This document shows, in pieces, positions 12,721 to 24,443 of a DNA stretch of 64,000 bases. The position numbers and the translations under genes are program-made. Origin of the DNA: Druceiella hillmani. Its lineage: Eukaryota > Arthropoda > Insecta > Lepidoptera > Hepialidae. The notes below the pieces were generated by a model. It saw only the letters and a list, made by a program, of their open reading frames with translations. It was not told the origin of the DNA and did not search any database. Position 1 is the stretch's first letter, and every line of letters starts with the position of its first letter. The stretch spans positions 8,319,501 to 8,383,500 of the forward strand of contig JAYKKI010000066.1 in assembly GCA_039881145.1 (NCBI GenBank), read 5' to 3'.

Positions 12721-14476
12721 TCATTCATTCATCAAATTTCAGTTATTTATTTATATATCTTCAGCGTCATTTCTTTTACTTCGCACATGTTTTTTGTTTG
12801 TATTTCCTTATTCACATATTTAACAGATCAGATAATAACTTATCGTCTTGAGTACTTTTATGGATATAAGTAAGGCAAAGTCATTAAAACATAAACTAGT
12901 AAAGTCATTAAAACATTTTAATAGTATTTATTATATAAAATTATATTAAGAGTTCACCATGTTACTAGTGACCGTAGTCGTTTCTATTAGTTTTGTTCAG
13001 AAAAAATACTCCTCTCATCGTATTCTTCATTACTGAGTATCATGTTATATACCGTATAAAAATTTCTCTTCTGCAATGTCGGGTTTTTGGTGATCTGTAC
13101 GACGTCAAGAATGGTGCAGATTTAATACGTCCTGGTGATTATTTCATTCCACTTTACCACTGACCATTAATATTTCCTGGTTGTAACATTTTTAGGGCTC
13201 ACTACAATAATCTTGGTGTTTAATCTGATGTTGATCTGTTTCCAGTCTCCTTACGTATCAGTAAGGCAATCTCCTTACGTATCTCCATAAAAGTACTTTC
13301 TTCAACGTTGTATCCTCATTGTGTCTACTTTTATTTATTAATTCCACTTCTGTTATTTTTAAAGTTGCTGTTAATCGTACATACGCCGTAAAATAAAACG
13401 AAAGCTGACAAGGGTTTGGTAGTGAAATATATCGTTGCTTTCTTCCCTTTCTCTCAGTCAGATTTTCAAGAAAATACTTAAAATTAGTTATTTCTAAAGA
13501 TAACTAACTCAAAAATAATCGCAATCAAATGAACATATTGCAGTTCTCATACTTTTTTTTAATCTAAACAATTGGAAAAAAGCAAAACAAAGTTAAATCA
13601 TTTTTGTAAAAAAATCACAATGATCCTGAATCACCAATAACTACTTGTCACTTTATATTTCATTAGATTTATGGCAAATTTAATGCAGTATAATATTATT
13701 TACAATACTAAATAATATTGTTTATATGAAAAAATTCAAATTGCAATTAAGTTACGCGAAACAAAATAAGGAATCACAGCACAAATATAATTTGAGCAAA
13801 TACATAGGAAGCATATAAAATTATCAATACATAGTTATATAAAAGCTTAATTACGTTTTTCTTCTCAGATTCTATATCAAAGGAACATACGATATCCGTC
13901 TTACGGAAATATGTATAAACTATTTGACACCGCATGAAGCCTTTGGTAATTTCTTCTTTTAATAGTTCTAGTTAATAATTTAGTTATTCCCAATTATTAT
14001 TGAATTTTTTTTGCATATTGACACGAATTTGAAATACTAAAAAAAATTAACAAGTTTTCATTACCAGAATTCGTGCTTAATTTTTTTCCCCAACAATTTC
14101 CAATAAAAATATGATTTATGGCGAAAACTTCCTACGTGCTTAGTTTCTAATTTTCAGCGACGTAAAATGAATTTAAAGAAAAATAATTTCCTAATTATTT
14201 GTGAATTCAATTGAAATCAAATTATTGAAGGAAAATTTGTATCTAAATATCAATTGCCTCGTTATTGAATTATTGAAAAGGCTTCTGGCGGCGACCGCAG
14301 AAATAAATTAAAATTTGTACTTTTTGGAAATTAATTTATTTTGCAAAGCTCAAACATTTCATTTAGGCCAATGAGTAATATGATTTGTGTATTTATAAGT
14401 AGGTATTTCATTAATCATTAAATAAATGGAACGTTTAATATTATGTTACCCGGTAGATGCTTTCATATTTCGTCAC

Positions 14477-14478
<2 letters not shown>

Positions 14479-14547
<69 letters not shown>
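14479..14547. repeat. (TA)n microsatellite
   Basis: Pure run followed by 'ttatttatttat'. Confidence 0.98.
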
Positions 14548-14550
<3 letters not shown>

Positions 14551-15114
14551 TTATTTATATCCGCAGAGAGCTAAGGGTAGGCTAAATCTAAAATTATGAG
14601 CGTTCCTAGGGGTACTAGATATTTGTGAAAAGAAAGCCATACAAGAAATATGATATTTTTAGTACACACAGTTGACAGACTTACGCAATTCATAAAATTG
14701 TTTAGTGAATATTTTTTTCCTATCTCGGCTATGGAAAAAATGAGTCGCTTACGAAACGTAGATTGCTTATATCAATTATTGATTTAAATTTTTAATTATG
14801 AAGCCATTGGATAATAAGTAAGCATTTTTATATTTACTAGTACGATAGAAGAGAATTCTTTATCAGTGAACATTATTTACGAAGTTTGTTGTTTAATCTA
14901 TTGTATATAAATGTAAGAACTATTAATGAAATTCTTACATGCATAATCCATTTTACGAAAGAATTAAAAATATTCTCTTAAATACGCTGAAGATATATTA
15001 TTTCAGTTTTAAAAAGTCCATTCCGATTGTAATTTTAACAAAACTGGATCTTTAATAAAAATTTAAACCGATATCGCCTAATGCAGTAAGCTGCACCAAC
15101 ATAATACGAAACAT

Positions 15115-15250
15115 AAATTGTAAGACGCCCAGAACGTGCCGCTCGCGCTACGCTCGCCAGTGACATCACGTTCACTTCATTAAGCTCATTTCTCAACGGC
15201 GCCGCAAGAGGAAAACTAACACGGGAGTGTTACGTCGCCAAGCCGACTAT
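15115..15250. promoter_or_regulatory. GC-richer intronic island
   Basis: 'cagaacgtgccgctcgcgct', 'ctcaacggcgccgcaagagg' and 'gttacgtcgccaagccgact', flanked by AT-rich DNA; no coding frame. Candidate conserved non-coding element. Confidence 0.28.
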
Positions 15251-15539
15251 TTTCATGAATTTTTCTCACCAATCCTGAGTATTAATTGTTTTAAAATTTT
15301 ACTGTGAATACTGTAATTAATATATTTAATTAAATTTACATGAAGTGGAATAAGTTACGCCAACTGAACAAAATGGCAATGGTTTAATATCTGCTTTTCA
15401 AAAATATTTAAATATCCATACAATAAGTTTAGAAAAGAACGGCTTACATCGGAGTAAATATCAGAACCTTCAGCGAGAAGATTATTGCTATTTATTTAAA
15501 CTTTTAAAAGCTTAAAATACGTATATAATATAAAAATCT

Positions 15540-15802
15540 TTCACAATTAAATGAAACTACGTGATATAGTATTATTTCTACATTCTTTAATTTCTTTACC
15601 ACGACCTAAGTTTCGTTGTATTACAACATCTTCAGGTGGGCTTGTAGAATCTTTTCTAATAGCCCACCTAAAGATGTTGTAATACAACGAAACCTAGGTC
15701 GTGGTAAAGAAATTAAAGAAAGTAGAAATAATACTACATCACGTAGTTTCATTTAATTGTGAATAATGAATTTCTACAAAATTAACACCAAATATATTCA
15801 AT
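15540..15802. mobile_element. Foldback element, copy B (tail on right)
   Basis: Starts 'tcacaattaaatgaaactac', runs through the left arm, turns at a short centre near 15652 and returns through the full right arm to 'tttcatttaattgtgaataa'. The one-sided tail 'gaatttctacaaaatta' ... 'ccaaatatattcaa' follows on the right only. Arms are about 105 bases with few mismatches, suggesting fairly recent insertion or strong conservation of the palindrome. Confidence 0.88.
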
Positions 15803-16154
15803 AAAAATCTTTTCTTTATAAATTAGTAAAGAACGATTTTTCTCTCTTCGTTACAAGGAAATAAAAATGCACATTTATATTCAAACCAAAAAATATTTAA
15901 AAATTCAACTAAACTAACAGTATTGTACTCCTTATTTAGTAGAGTTATCCTCATTTACTGAATGATATTTCCATAATTTCTATAAATATTTCTACGGTTT
16001 AGCTTATTTTAAACACAGATGTTTAGCTTTTGGCAGATATAATTTTAGACATTATGAATTCTTAATCATATTAAGATAGAAGTTCTTAATCAGAACTGAA
16101 ATATACTATAATATACTCTTCACTTTAGGGTTTTCTGACAAATTATGAAATAAA

Positions 16155-17105
16155 TTGAATTTTATTTTTTTTATTATTAACTTTTATGTACAGTACATAT
16201 GGCGGACTTATCGCTACATGAGCAATCTCTTCCAGTCAACCATAACGGTTTGTATTAAAATTTAGTTGGTAAACTGTAAGAGATTTTACAATGAAAATTC
16301 TTCTTAGCACATTAGACAAAAAAAATACAAAAGTAAATTAAAAAAGAAAACAAAATATTTACATGATTTGGGATGGGAAAAACAGGAAAGGGCAAGGACA
16401 CAAAGGTTTCAAGAGATGCAGGACTTTTTCACTCTATCTTTGAAAATATTTAGAGACGTGATTTTCCTGATGTCAGGATCCAGGTGACTCCAAATTTTTG
16501 CTGCTTGGACAGTGAAGGATTTTTCGTAAGTGGTAGAGGTATGTTTAGGAATAAGTAGGGTGTGTGAACTTTCAGATCGCAGCCCAAGGCCGTGAGCAGA
16601 CAAATCTTAGCAAAACAGAGCAGACAAATTTTCCACTAAGATAATTTGGGCTATGAGGATTTTTTAATCTGTTAAAAAGAAGTGTAAGTATGTGAAGTTG
16701 GCGTCGATCACAGATCTTCAGCCATTTGAGAAGTGACCTGTATTCAGAAATGTGATCATATTTTCTGAGGTCGAAGATATACCGAATGCATAAATTTTGA
16801 AGACGTTCCAACTTGCACAAATATTCTTCATTAAGATCAGGATAGCACACGTCTCCATAATCGATTAATGGTAATAAAAGTGTTTGACAAAGGTAGATTT
16901 CCGTTTTAGCCGGTAGAAAATTTTGAAGACGTTTCAAAGAGTGTATCCTGTTGAAAACACGACGACTAATATCATTTACTTGAGGCCGCCAATTAAGATT
17001 TTGATCGATCAGTAGGCCCAGGTTTTTAACAGTTGACACTGTATAGTTAAATCTCTTCAAAACTTTTCCTATTTTAGATCCAGGTTAGTTTTCCTCCTTC
17101 TTCTT
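16155..17105 (-). pseudogene. 5'-truncated non-LTR retrotransposon (CR1/jockey-like RT C-terminus and 3' UTR)
   Basis: Minus strand. From about 17105 an open frame reads through VKNLGLLIDQNLNWRPQV, then SLKRLQNFLPAKTEIYL, LLLPLIDYGDVCYPDL and LERLQNLCIRYIFDLRKYD. This is the region C-terminal to the catalytic reverse transcriptase motifs in CR1/L2/jockey-like elements; the Y/F-A-D-D box itself is upstream and missing. A frameshift near 16600 moves to SSHTLLIPKHTSTTYEKSF and KIWSHLDPDIRKITSLNIFK, the usual ORF2 terminus. The rest (about 16155-16408) is 3' UTR containing 'ggcggacttatcgctac', which I associate with lepidopteran LINEs, and it ends in an A-rich tail. The 5' truncation is typical of target-primed insertion. 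Confidence 0.8.
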
Positions 17106-17544
17106 TTTTCTAATCTATAAAACTTGTTCCTTAACATTCATTGATTTCTAATTAATTTCCGATTTTTCATAGTTCAATAGAAGCAGTCGTTTTAGAACTT
17201 CGATGAATTGACTGTTTATATCGAAACAAGATTCACAAATTTTGTGTTTCTATATATACATAGGGCATTAAATGAACAGTCATAAAATAATTAAATTTTG
17301 CGTTTAACGTTTTCAATCCCTAGAGAGTTGTTCCCTGTTTTGTGAAATATTGTATTTATAATTATTTAAAAGAGGGATTGAACAATAAATTCGCTAATGC
17401 CTTTTTACAAAGTAAATTTTTATATATTTAGGTATTAAGATTTAGGACATATCACATTTTGAAACACGTCCCCAAATGCAACAAGAGTAACTGACGGTAA
17501 TGTCATAAAATTTATGGTCTGTAAACTAAACAATAAATCGTGAT

Positions 17545-17900
17545 TTGCTTTATTGAGACGAAATGGCGCTTGGCACCATCGGTGGGTGCTGACTGCTATC
17601 TCCAATACAAGGAGCAAATGAAGCATGTGAAGCGTGTCTCGTCATTTGTGCACAAACAGCCTCGGGCGCGACACAGCGGCCGCCTCGCTCCTCGACTCCA
17701 ATACCTCGCCTCCTCGTATTGTGTTTTGCTCACAGCGAATTGGACCGTTATAAATCTCGATACAGTTACTGGGTACTTTACGATGGGTCAGGATTCTTTG
17801 CACACTTCGGGGGATATATTGAAATTCATAGTGAGAGTATCAAGCGTTTTTCCGCCATCGACATCGCTCCGGGGGAGCTTATCCTATGCACGGCGTACCA
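17545..17900. promoter_or_regulatory. GC-richer intronic island near DIP-like exon 2
   Basis: 'gcctcgggcgcgacacagcg', 'gccgcctcgctcctcgactc' and 'gacatcgctccgggggagct'. Frames of 125 and 142 codons on the plus strand overlap each other, begin without convincing context and resemble nothing. It lies about 850 bases past the exon 2 donor in transcript direction. Candidate regulatory DNA. Confidence 0.3.
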
Positions 17901-18750
17901 GTATTTGCCTCGTAGGCTATTGTTTGAGTCACAATACTCTATACCTGATCTATTATATACAAAGTTAATACGTTTTTGCACATTATTTCTTGGTATCAAA
18001 ATAAAGACATATATTAATACCACTTCAGTTTCCTGTATTCATAAGCTGCAGATTTATATGAGCAGAAATAAAAATCAATTTCTAATTATATCTTAGAGAA
18101 AACTACACTTACCAGTACAGAATAATAGTGTAGCAAGTATGTTTACATATATATGAGAAAGATTTTATAGTCTACACTGGATGAATTTATACAAAATTTT
18201 TTTTTTGTACAAACTAGTTCAATTAGGGATTTTTAAAATATTATTAGATTTTTTCTCACAAGGAATTTTTACAAACTTTATCTCCATTACTTGACGCGAA
18301 GATGATGAGGAATACTAAAGATGTTTATAATGGATAATATAGCGAGAAAATTCACAGGAGACCATATTTTTAATAAATGGTCAGATAAAATATGAAAGAT
18401 ATTCGGTATGCTTTTCAAAGATACCACACAACATGCTCAAGATCAGGATTAGTGGAAAAAAATAATAAAACCTTCCGAGCAATTCCAAGTAGGAATGACC
18501 GTCAATCATGGCCGACAATCATGAAGAGGCAAATAATAAGACGAAAAATGTATTGTACCAGAAATAATCTCTCTGCACAATAAAGTAATATTGTGAAAAC
18601 TACGTGCCCAAGCTAAGTTTTAGTGCAAAGTACATTGTACTTTGTGTCAGTACATTTCTCATCTTGTAGTAGATATTATATGCTATTGCGGCAAAATGCT
18701 ATTACGTGAAATAGAACAAAATAGAACTTCGTGATAAATTAATTACATAC

Positions 18751-18857
18751 CTTATATGTTCCAAGGTTCTCGACAACGCACGGCAGGTTAGCGTCCCGGC
18801 CCAAGGCGACCGTCACATTTGGTATGGGCTCGGCAAACCTCGGCTCCTCTGTCATTA
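18751..18857 (-). CDS. DIP-delta: DIP/lachesin-like cell-surface Ig protein, coding exon 2 (start of first Ig domain)
   Basis: Seen: a 107-base minus-strand exon between an acceptor (CTTGTCTTAACTTGCAG) and a GTATGT donor. It has two bases of a split codon plus 35 codons, so it ends in phase 0. It includes EPIPNVTVALGRDANLPC followed by VVENLGTYK. That is the A-B-C strand part of a first Ig domain, with its first conserved cysteine (Cys53 counting from the exon 1 Met) and one N-glycosylation sequon (Asn40-Val-Thr). Known: insect DIP proteins share P-x-x-N-x-T-V-x-x-G-R-D-A followed by C-V-V and N/H-L-G-x-Y-K, and the next exon normally resumes with a V-A-W segment. From memory the wording is closest to Drosophila DIP-delta. 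Orthology versus another DIP or a lachesin-like paralogue is not proved. The exons for the rest of Ig1, Ig2, Ig3 and the anchor are not in this window and should lie left of base 1. Confidence 0.92.
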
Positions 18858-19463
18858 CTGCAAGTTAAGACAAGAATATTAAAATAATGAGGAATTTATT
18901 TGATATTTGTTTGGTAATATTTCTTTTTGAATGAGATTTATCTCTTTTCTGTTACGTTCTTGTGAATTAGACATAATAAGCAATTTATGCTGAAGAAAAA
19001 AAAGCGTGATTTCATTTACTTAGAAAATATTTCATGAATGTTATTCAACGCTCGTGACCACGGATAAAAGCAAAGTTATGAAGTTATCAATCAAAATTCG
19101 CCAATGAATAACATTTCATAGAACAACATTTATTGGTAAAAATGTTGATTTTATTAACACACGATTAAGGTTTGCTCTTGAGAATTTCTAGTGCCATATT
19201 TTCCGAGAAAATCTCGGTAATATATTATTCTCTCAATACTGGGACTAAATAATTTATTCTCTCATCATAATATTGCTTTGGCACTGTAAAAAGTGCCTGA
19301 TTTGACGTTTTAATAATTATTAAGTTAGAAAACACCTAATTGCTTGGAGTTTGGGATTTTTTTAACGGTTTGTAAGATTGGCTTGAATTATTTTTTCAAG
19401 TGAAATCTTCTTTTGTGCAATTTTTTGACGGCAAATGATTTGTGATTACAGTATAATTATATG

Positions 19464-19469
<6 letters not shown>

Positions 19470-19498
<29 letters not shown>
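19470..19498. repeat. (TA)n microsatellite
   Basis: Short pure run within the first coding intron. Confidence 0.95.
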
Positions 19499-20859
19499 TT
19501 CACGTTTATGATGAAGATGTATATTTTCTCTTTAAACGAATCCATTTACTTATTATGCGCTCCTTTCAGATCTAGTTGAAAATCTTTTATAAATTACTTG
19601 AACGTATTTGTATACATTAATATATCTTACTTATTATGATATTATTTGGAACCAATGTGTATAAAATATGATCAGTTGAATGTGCACTATAATGTGTTAG
19701 TTTATCTCCATGAATGAACAGATAGTGTATGTTTACTGTTAATGGTAATTATTATGGGTTTCTAATTTTTGTATTGAACATTTCCAACTTACACATTAAG
19801 ATTATATCTGATGCCAGTTTTCACTTCTAGGGTGTGGTCTTAATTATATAAAATATGTATGTATATAATCAAGAAGTATTGATGTAGGTTATAATTTTTA
19901 GTTTAAACATTTAGAATAATGGTATATGTTATTAAATCAATGAATAATTGTTAAAATTATACTGGTACATATTTTTTTATAAATATATTTTATTATTGAC
20001 AGTTTTTTAGAGACAAGTTTGACCTAAATAAATTATTGCAATATTTAAGGTCTGTTATGAACGTTATTAAAAAAATATGTTTTTATGATATAAAGAATAA
20101 AAAATTTTCTTCCCCTTAGTTTTATATAAGAGTAGTAGAATTCCTTAAAAAAATAGTTTTCGCAGATTAAATTAAAATGGACTGATTGATTGCGAATTTA
20201 TGATTAATACTTTCTCTTAATTAATATTTCATTTTTGTATGTCAACAGAAGAAAAAAAAATGCCCAAAGCACGGGCAAAATGCTATTAATTATCAAGTTC
20301 CACGCGAAGCGATTTTGGTTTATTTCAAATAAATATGAACGGAGCAATATTAGTCTTTTTCAATAATTCCGGAATATCATTTAGATTTGTCTCATATATT
20401 CCAGTAATTTTTTTCATATCATTTTTAATTCAGTTCATTCTGGCACATATTCAATTCTCTTATCTATCTCAACCAAATTTTCATCGCAAAATCTTATTAC
20501 AAGTAAGTATATTATTTATGTAATGTTTAAAAACTTTTCTTATTTTGACTAAATAAAGATAGACATTTACAAACTATTAAATTATAAATGTTATAATCGT
20601 AGGCAGAAGTTTTTACGTAAGGTGAAACTTTAGTAGATGTACAAGCTAAATACGAAATCAATTAAAATTACGAAATCAAATATTTTACTCAAAATTATTT
20701 GCAAAAAATTTAACAAAAACTTTGAAATCGGTTTAAATATTGTCACATAAATAATAACCTAGTTCTGCATAAGAGTTATAGCCAGTTAGAATAATATAAA
20801 ACAAATTTAATCAAAATTTAACTTCCCATGAAAACCCGTAAGATCTCGGAGGTATAGAA

Positions 20860-21130
20860 ATAAATCTCGCCGCGTCAGTAAAGCGATATAATAAGGGTCG
20901 TCACTAATGCAAGGTGAGAACGGAGGGGGTCGCAATTCCTTAAATAAGTACATAAAAAAGAAATATCCATTCTCACCCCGTTGACAGAGACATTTGCATA
21001 GTAATGGGAGCGTCGCGGCGCCGCCGATGTCCGCGGCTCGCGAGCGCGCCGATCCATCATGGGTCCTAATGGATGGCTATGCTAATTCTCGCGTAATGAA
21101 ATGATGTTAAGGCTCACTCCCTCGTCTGAC
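20860..21130. promoter_or_regulatory. GC-richer intronic island with two POU-type octamers
   Basis: An abrupt rise in GC in the AT-rich first coding intron, with 'gtcgcggcgccgccgatgtc' and 'gctcgcgagcgcgccgatcc'. It contains an exact ATTTGCAT octamer (20992-20999) and ATGCTAAT (21079-21086, the complement of ATTAGCAT). No convincing reading frame. Inferred to be a candidate enhancer of the DIP-like gene; sequence alone cannot show activity. Confidence 0.45.
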
Positions 21131-22686
21131 CTTATTCTTCTTCTGTTCTTAATGAAATATTGACTTTGCCGAAATGAATCAACGTCTACTAAATTAAAAT
21201 AACGTTGTCGGCGACTTTTTTATCTATTTGACTTGAATTTGTTTGCGTAGTTACTTTTTAGCAGAGTTTTACGACGAGCTCGTTTTAGAGGAGGCGTTTT
21301 GATTTATATTAACGATTATGAATGTTTAGCTATTCTGTTTATTTGCATATTTTCGACTTATAAGCAGCAAAAACTTATATTCCTTAAGTTTACTTTAACT
21401 TAAAGGTTTTCTTGATATATTTATAGACTCGTTATATTTCAGACATCAATATTAGATTGATTAAAATTTTATCGAAAATAAAAAACGTAAGAATTTTTAA
21501 CTCAAAGAATATGTAAATTGTTAAGAAAATATATTCAAATTATCTATTATTTTATTCTATTTGTAAAATATAATTTATCCCCTTAATGGAAATAATGTTT
21601 GTGATGAAATAACAATTGCATTACTATTTATGTGATATTTTATATTTTTTCAACAACAATTATAAAAAGGTATTTAGAAATACACTTTAACTGCTTGAAA
21701 TGTTTACTTCCTATTGTGTATCTGAAATACATTTACCTTTTACAGTATATTCCGCTTAAAGCGTAAATGTTTTCATTATTATATTTAAGTACACAAATTC
21801 GTTGTAGTTTTATTTATTTTATCGTATATTTTGAGTCGAATTTGAACTCGAGATTATTTTGTGCTTTCAAAGCTTTTATATAATTCGAACACTTATTAAA
21901 ACCTTACAAAATTAAGAATATGTGTAAGTTGGGATATTATTGCAGAGTTATTCAAATTTGTAATGAGACTGGAACTAAAGCCTATAGCCTTATATTGTTG
22001 AAAAGTATAACACAAGAAATTTCAAGTTTTGGATCTCGTAACAAAAATATATGACCCTTAAAATGCATTATTTCTTTATTTTTGCCATAGTCTAACTCAT
22101 GAATCATCAACACCAATAGAGTACTTCCGGTCAATCTACAATCTTGAAAATCGCATATAGGTCTTATAGTAAAAGTAAATAAAAAAATAATGATTTTTAT
22201 TTTAACAAAGAAGTACATATTTTCTCTTAAATATGCTCCCGAAAAAAATTCTAAATAGGTTAATAGCCATACCAAATGTTCATAAATGCTCAATGTATAC
22301 GAAATTGCACCGAACAAAATAATTCCATTTGTAACTTAAAGGTGTCTAACCTTCACGAAACTAAGTTAATTTGAGGAATTTTAAAATATATTATTTAACG
22401 AATCCTGTCGATAATGCAAATCGGCAGATAAAATTGATAAATGTATATAAAAAGTAAGAGCTTAAAATTATTATTTTTTTAAATCTTTAGGGCAAGTTAT
22501 GTACAGTTAAGTTGTAGCCAGACACGCCTAATAAACTACGTTAACTAGAATAAATTAGATAAATAAGTAGGTTTATATTACAGGTATCCGAGGGCAGATT
22601 TTATATTTTGAATAATAATAAAAACTCTAATATAAATGTAATCAAATTTTATTTATATATATTTGCACAAATAAATAATGCAGATT

Positions 22687-23650
22687 TTATTTTTTAAAAA
22701 CGACTCCACTAAAACGATTAACCGAGTATAAGCATTCTTGCAATTTTGACTTCATGTTGTCGAAGACTCGTTTGCTGAGATCTGGATTGATGTTGGCTAT
22801 TTCGCGTCGAATATTTATAGGATAAGTTGATGAAGAATTACTATATACGCGAGATTTGAGGTATCCCCACCGGAAAAAATCAAGTAGGGACAAGGTCCGG
22901 CGATTTAGAGAGCCAGGCAATGTCACCAAACGACCTATTAGTTTTCCTGAGAAAATGCTCCTTATTTTCTATCTTGCTACCGTAGCGATATGTGTCGTAG
23001 TCCTATCTCACTGAAAATAGATTTTGTTACTGTAGCTAGCATAGTGACGTAGCTTCGGTATAAAAAATTTGTCCAGCATCTTGCAGTCTCTTCTTGCAGT
23101 GACGGTTTCCCGCAGACCAAAAAAATAAGGGCTTCTCCTCTTCGGGCTGTGGAGGGGCTTCTAATAAACTTCTTTAGGCTTATGTTCGCTGCAATAATGC
23201 AAATTCTGCAAACAGCGTTACTTGAAGTAATGCAAACAGCATTACTTCGATGTGAAAATGTACCTCGTCACTAAACAGTGTGTTACCTAAGCACGTAAGA
23301 GTGGAAAATCATATCAAAACAAGCCTAGCGTAATTTTTAGATTTCACGAAATTTCTTCTCTCACGCGACTCACGTTTTCTGGAGTCGTTACAGACGTTGA
23401 AGGTCCAGATCCAGGCCCATTTCCAGCTGATCCTGTCTCTCTGAACGTCCGTACTCATGTCCAATTAAATTGATTCGATGGACCATCTTTTATTTTGCGA
23501 ATATCAAACTGCGAACAAAAATGACGTCTTGCTACATTCACCGAATTATGGTTTGTGAAATACGCCTCAACGGCAAAAGCGCGATGCGCTCTCGTTCACT
23601 TACTCATATCTACTAAATAACCCGCAACATTCCTGCATCGAACGATACCT
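22687..23650 (-). pseudogene. Degenerate Tc1/mariner-superfamily transposase (DUF4817-type N-terminus)
   Basis: Read on the minus strand. The start, near 23610-23440, gives SK-TRAHRAFAVEAYFTNHNSV followed by RRHFCSQFDI and FRETGSAGNGPGSGPSTSV, then TPENVSRVRE. This matches the N-terminal DUF4817 region common in insect Tc1/mariner-like transposases. About 23280 gives a remnant of the F-S-D-E-x-H-F-H block. About 22960-22900 gives AWLSKSPDLVPT, the W-P-P-R-S-P-D-L-T-P block with the last catalytic Asp. A frameshift then moves to LDFFRWGYLKSRVYS and a C-terminus ending FSGVVFKK (22690). Frameshifts, stops and a lost middle part make it inactive. Terminal inverted repeats were not identified. 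A (TA)n tract lies about 90 bases beyond the N-terminal end. Confidence 0.8.
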
Positions 23651-23733
23651 CACTCCCCCCGCTACCTCAACTCACATCTCCGCAAAGCCGTTTCTAAGTG
23701 TAAAATCTGCTGGCGAACATATACTCATATATG

Positions 23734-23737
<4 letters not shown>

Positions 23738-23792
<55 letters not shown>
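23738..23792. repeat. (TA)n microsatellite
   Basis: Pure run about 90 bases beyond the N-terminal end of the Tc1/mariner-superfamily relic. Confidence 0.98.
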
Positions 23793-23797
<5 letters not shown>

Positions 23798-24027
23798 TAT
23801 CCGTATAAGCTAGTCGTTTCAGTCAATTACGCCAACATATTCCAAGCATAAAAGATATTCCGTGTAATCGTATCAAAACCTATCATCATATTATCCGTAT
23901 GTGTTTATAATTCATTATAACGACAGTCATTACCTTCCGTGTAATATTTATCGATATAAAATGGTATATGATATCTTTCTTGCCGTTAACCGATGAAAAT
24001 GTTATTCAATATTTGGTATTCACGGCC

Positions 24028-24123
24028 GATCAATACTGACTAGATACGGATTTAATCTGACTTTATATGACCGAGGTCACATAAAGTCCGATTAGATCCG
24101 TATCCAATCAGTATTTATCGAAC
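24028..24123. repeat. 96-base palindrome, unrelated to the foldback family
   Basis: The left half 'gatcaatactgactagatac' ... 'ctttatatgacc' and the right half 'ggtcacataaagtccgatta' ... 'cagtatttatcgaac' are near-perfect reverse complements (about 45 bases each, a few mismatches). No spacer to speak of. Probably a palindromic MITE; sits 58 bases left of foldback copy C. Confidence 0.8.
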
Positions 24124-24180
24124 GGGAAAAATGTATTTATTTAATTAGCATATTTTTAGTGTCACAATAACCAATTAGAT

Positions 24181-24443
24181 TTCACATTTAAATTAAATTA
24201 CGTGATGTAGTATTATTTCTACTTTCTTTAAGTTCTTTACCACGACCTAGGTTTCGTTGTATTACAACATCTACAGGTGGGCTATTAGGAAAGATCTTTG
24301 CTAATGCCTGAAGATGTTGTAATACAACGAAACATAGGTCGTGGTAAAGAACTTAAAAAAGTAGAAATAATACTACATCATGTAGTTTCATTTAAATGTG
24401 AATAATGAATTTCCACAAAATTAACGCCAAATATATTTAACAA
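24181..24443. mobile_element. Foldback element, copy C (tail on right)
   Basis: Same layout as the copy at 15.6 kb: left arm from 'cgtgatgtagtattatttct', centre 'gctattaggaaagatctttg' near 24282-24303, right arm to 'catcatgtagtttcattta', then the tail 'gaatttccacaaaattaacg' on the right. A small deletion removed part of the right-arm 'tagcccac' segment. Lies in the first coding intron of the DIP-like gene. Confidence 0.87.

Larger units (their letters stand above)
1..18750 (-). other. Second coding intron of the DIP-like gene, partial (continues left of the window)
   Basis: Begins at the GTATGT donor at 18750 and runs to the window edge. I looked on the minus strand for the V-A-W continuation of Ig1 and found none. 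The content is AT-rich non-coding DNA with transposon relics, microsatellites and tandem repeats, listed separately. Stretches where I see nothing definable are 900-2360, 5060-7170, 8560-11540 (apart from small palindromes), 12730-14470, 14550-15100 and 15810-16150. Confidence 0.7.

Noticed and set aside
17540..18096. 142- and 125-codon plus-strand frames
   Set aside because: They overlap in different frames, lie opposite the direction of the DIP-like gene, and resemble no family.
21982..22317. 111-codon minus frame
   Set aside because: AT-rich, hydrophobic by composition, with no motif and no splice or start context.
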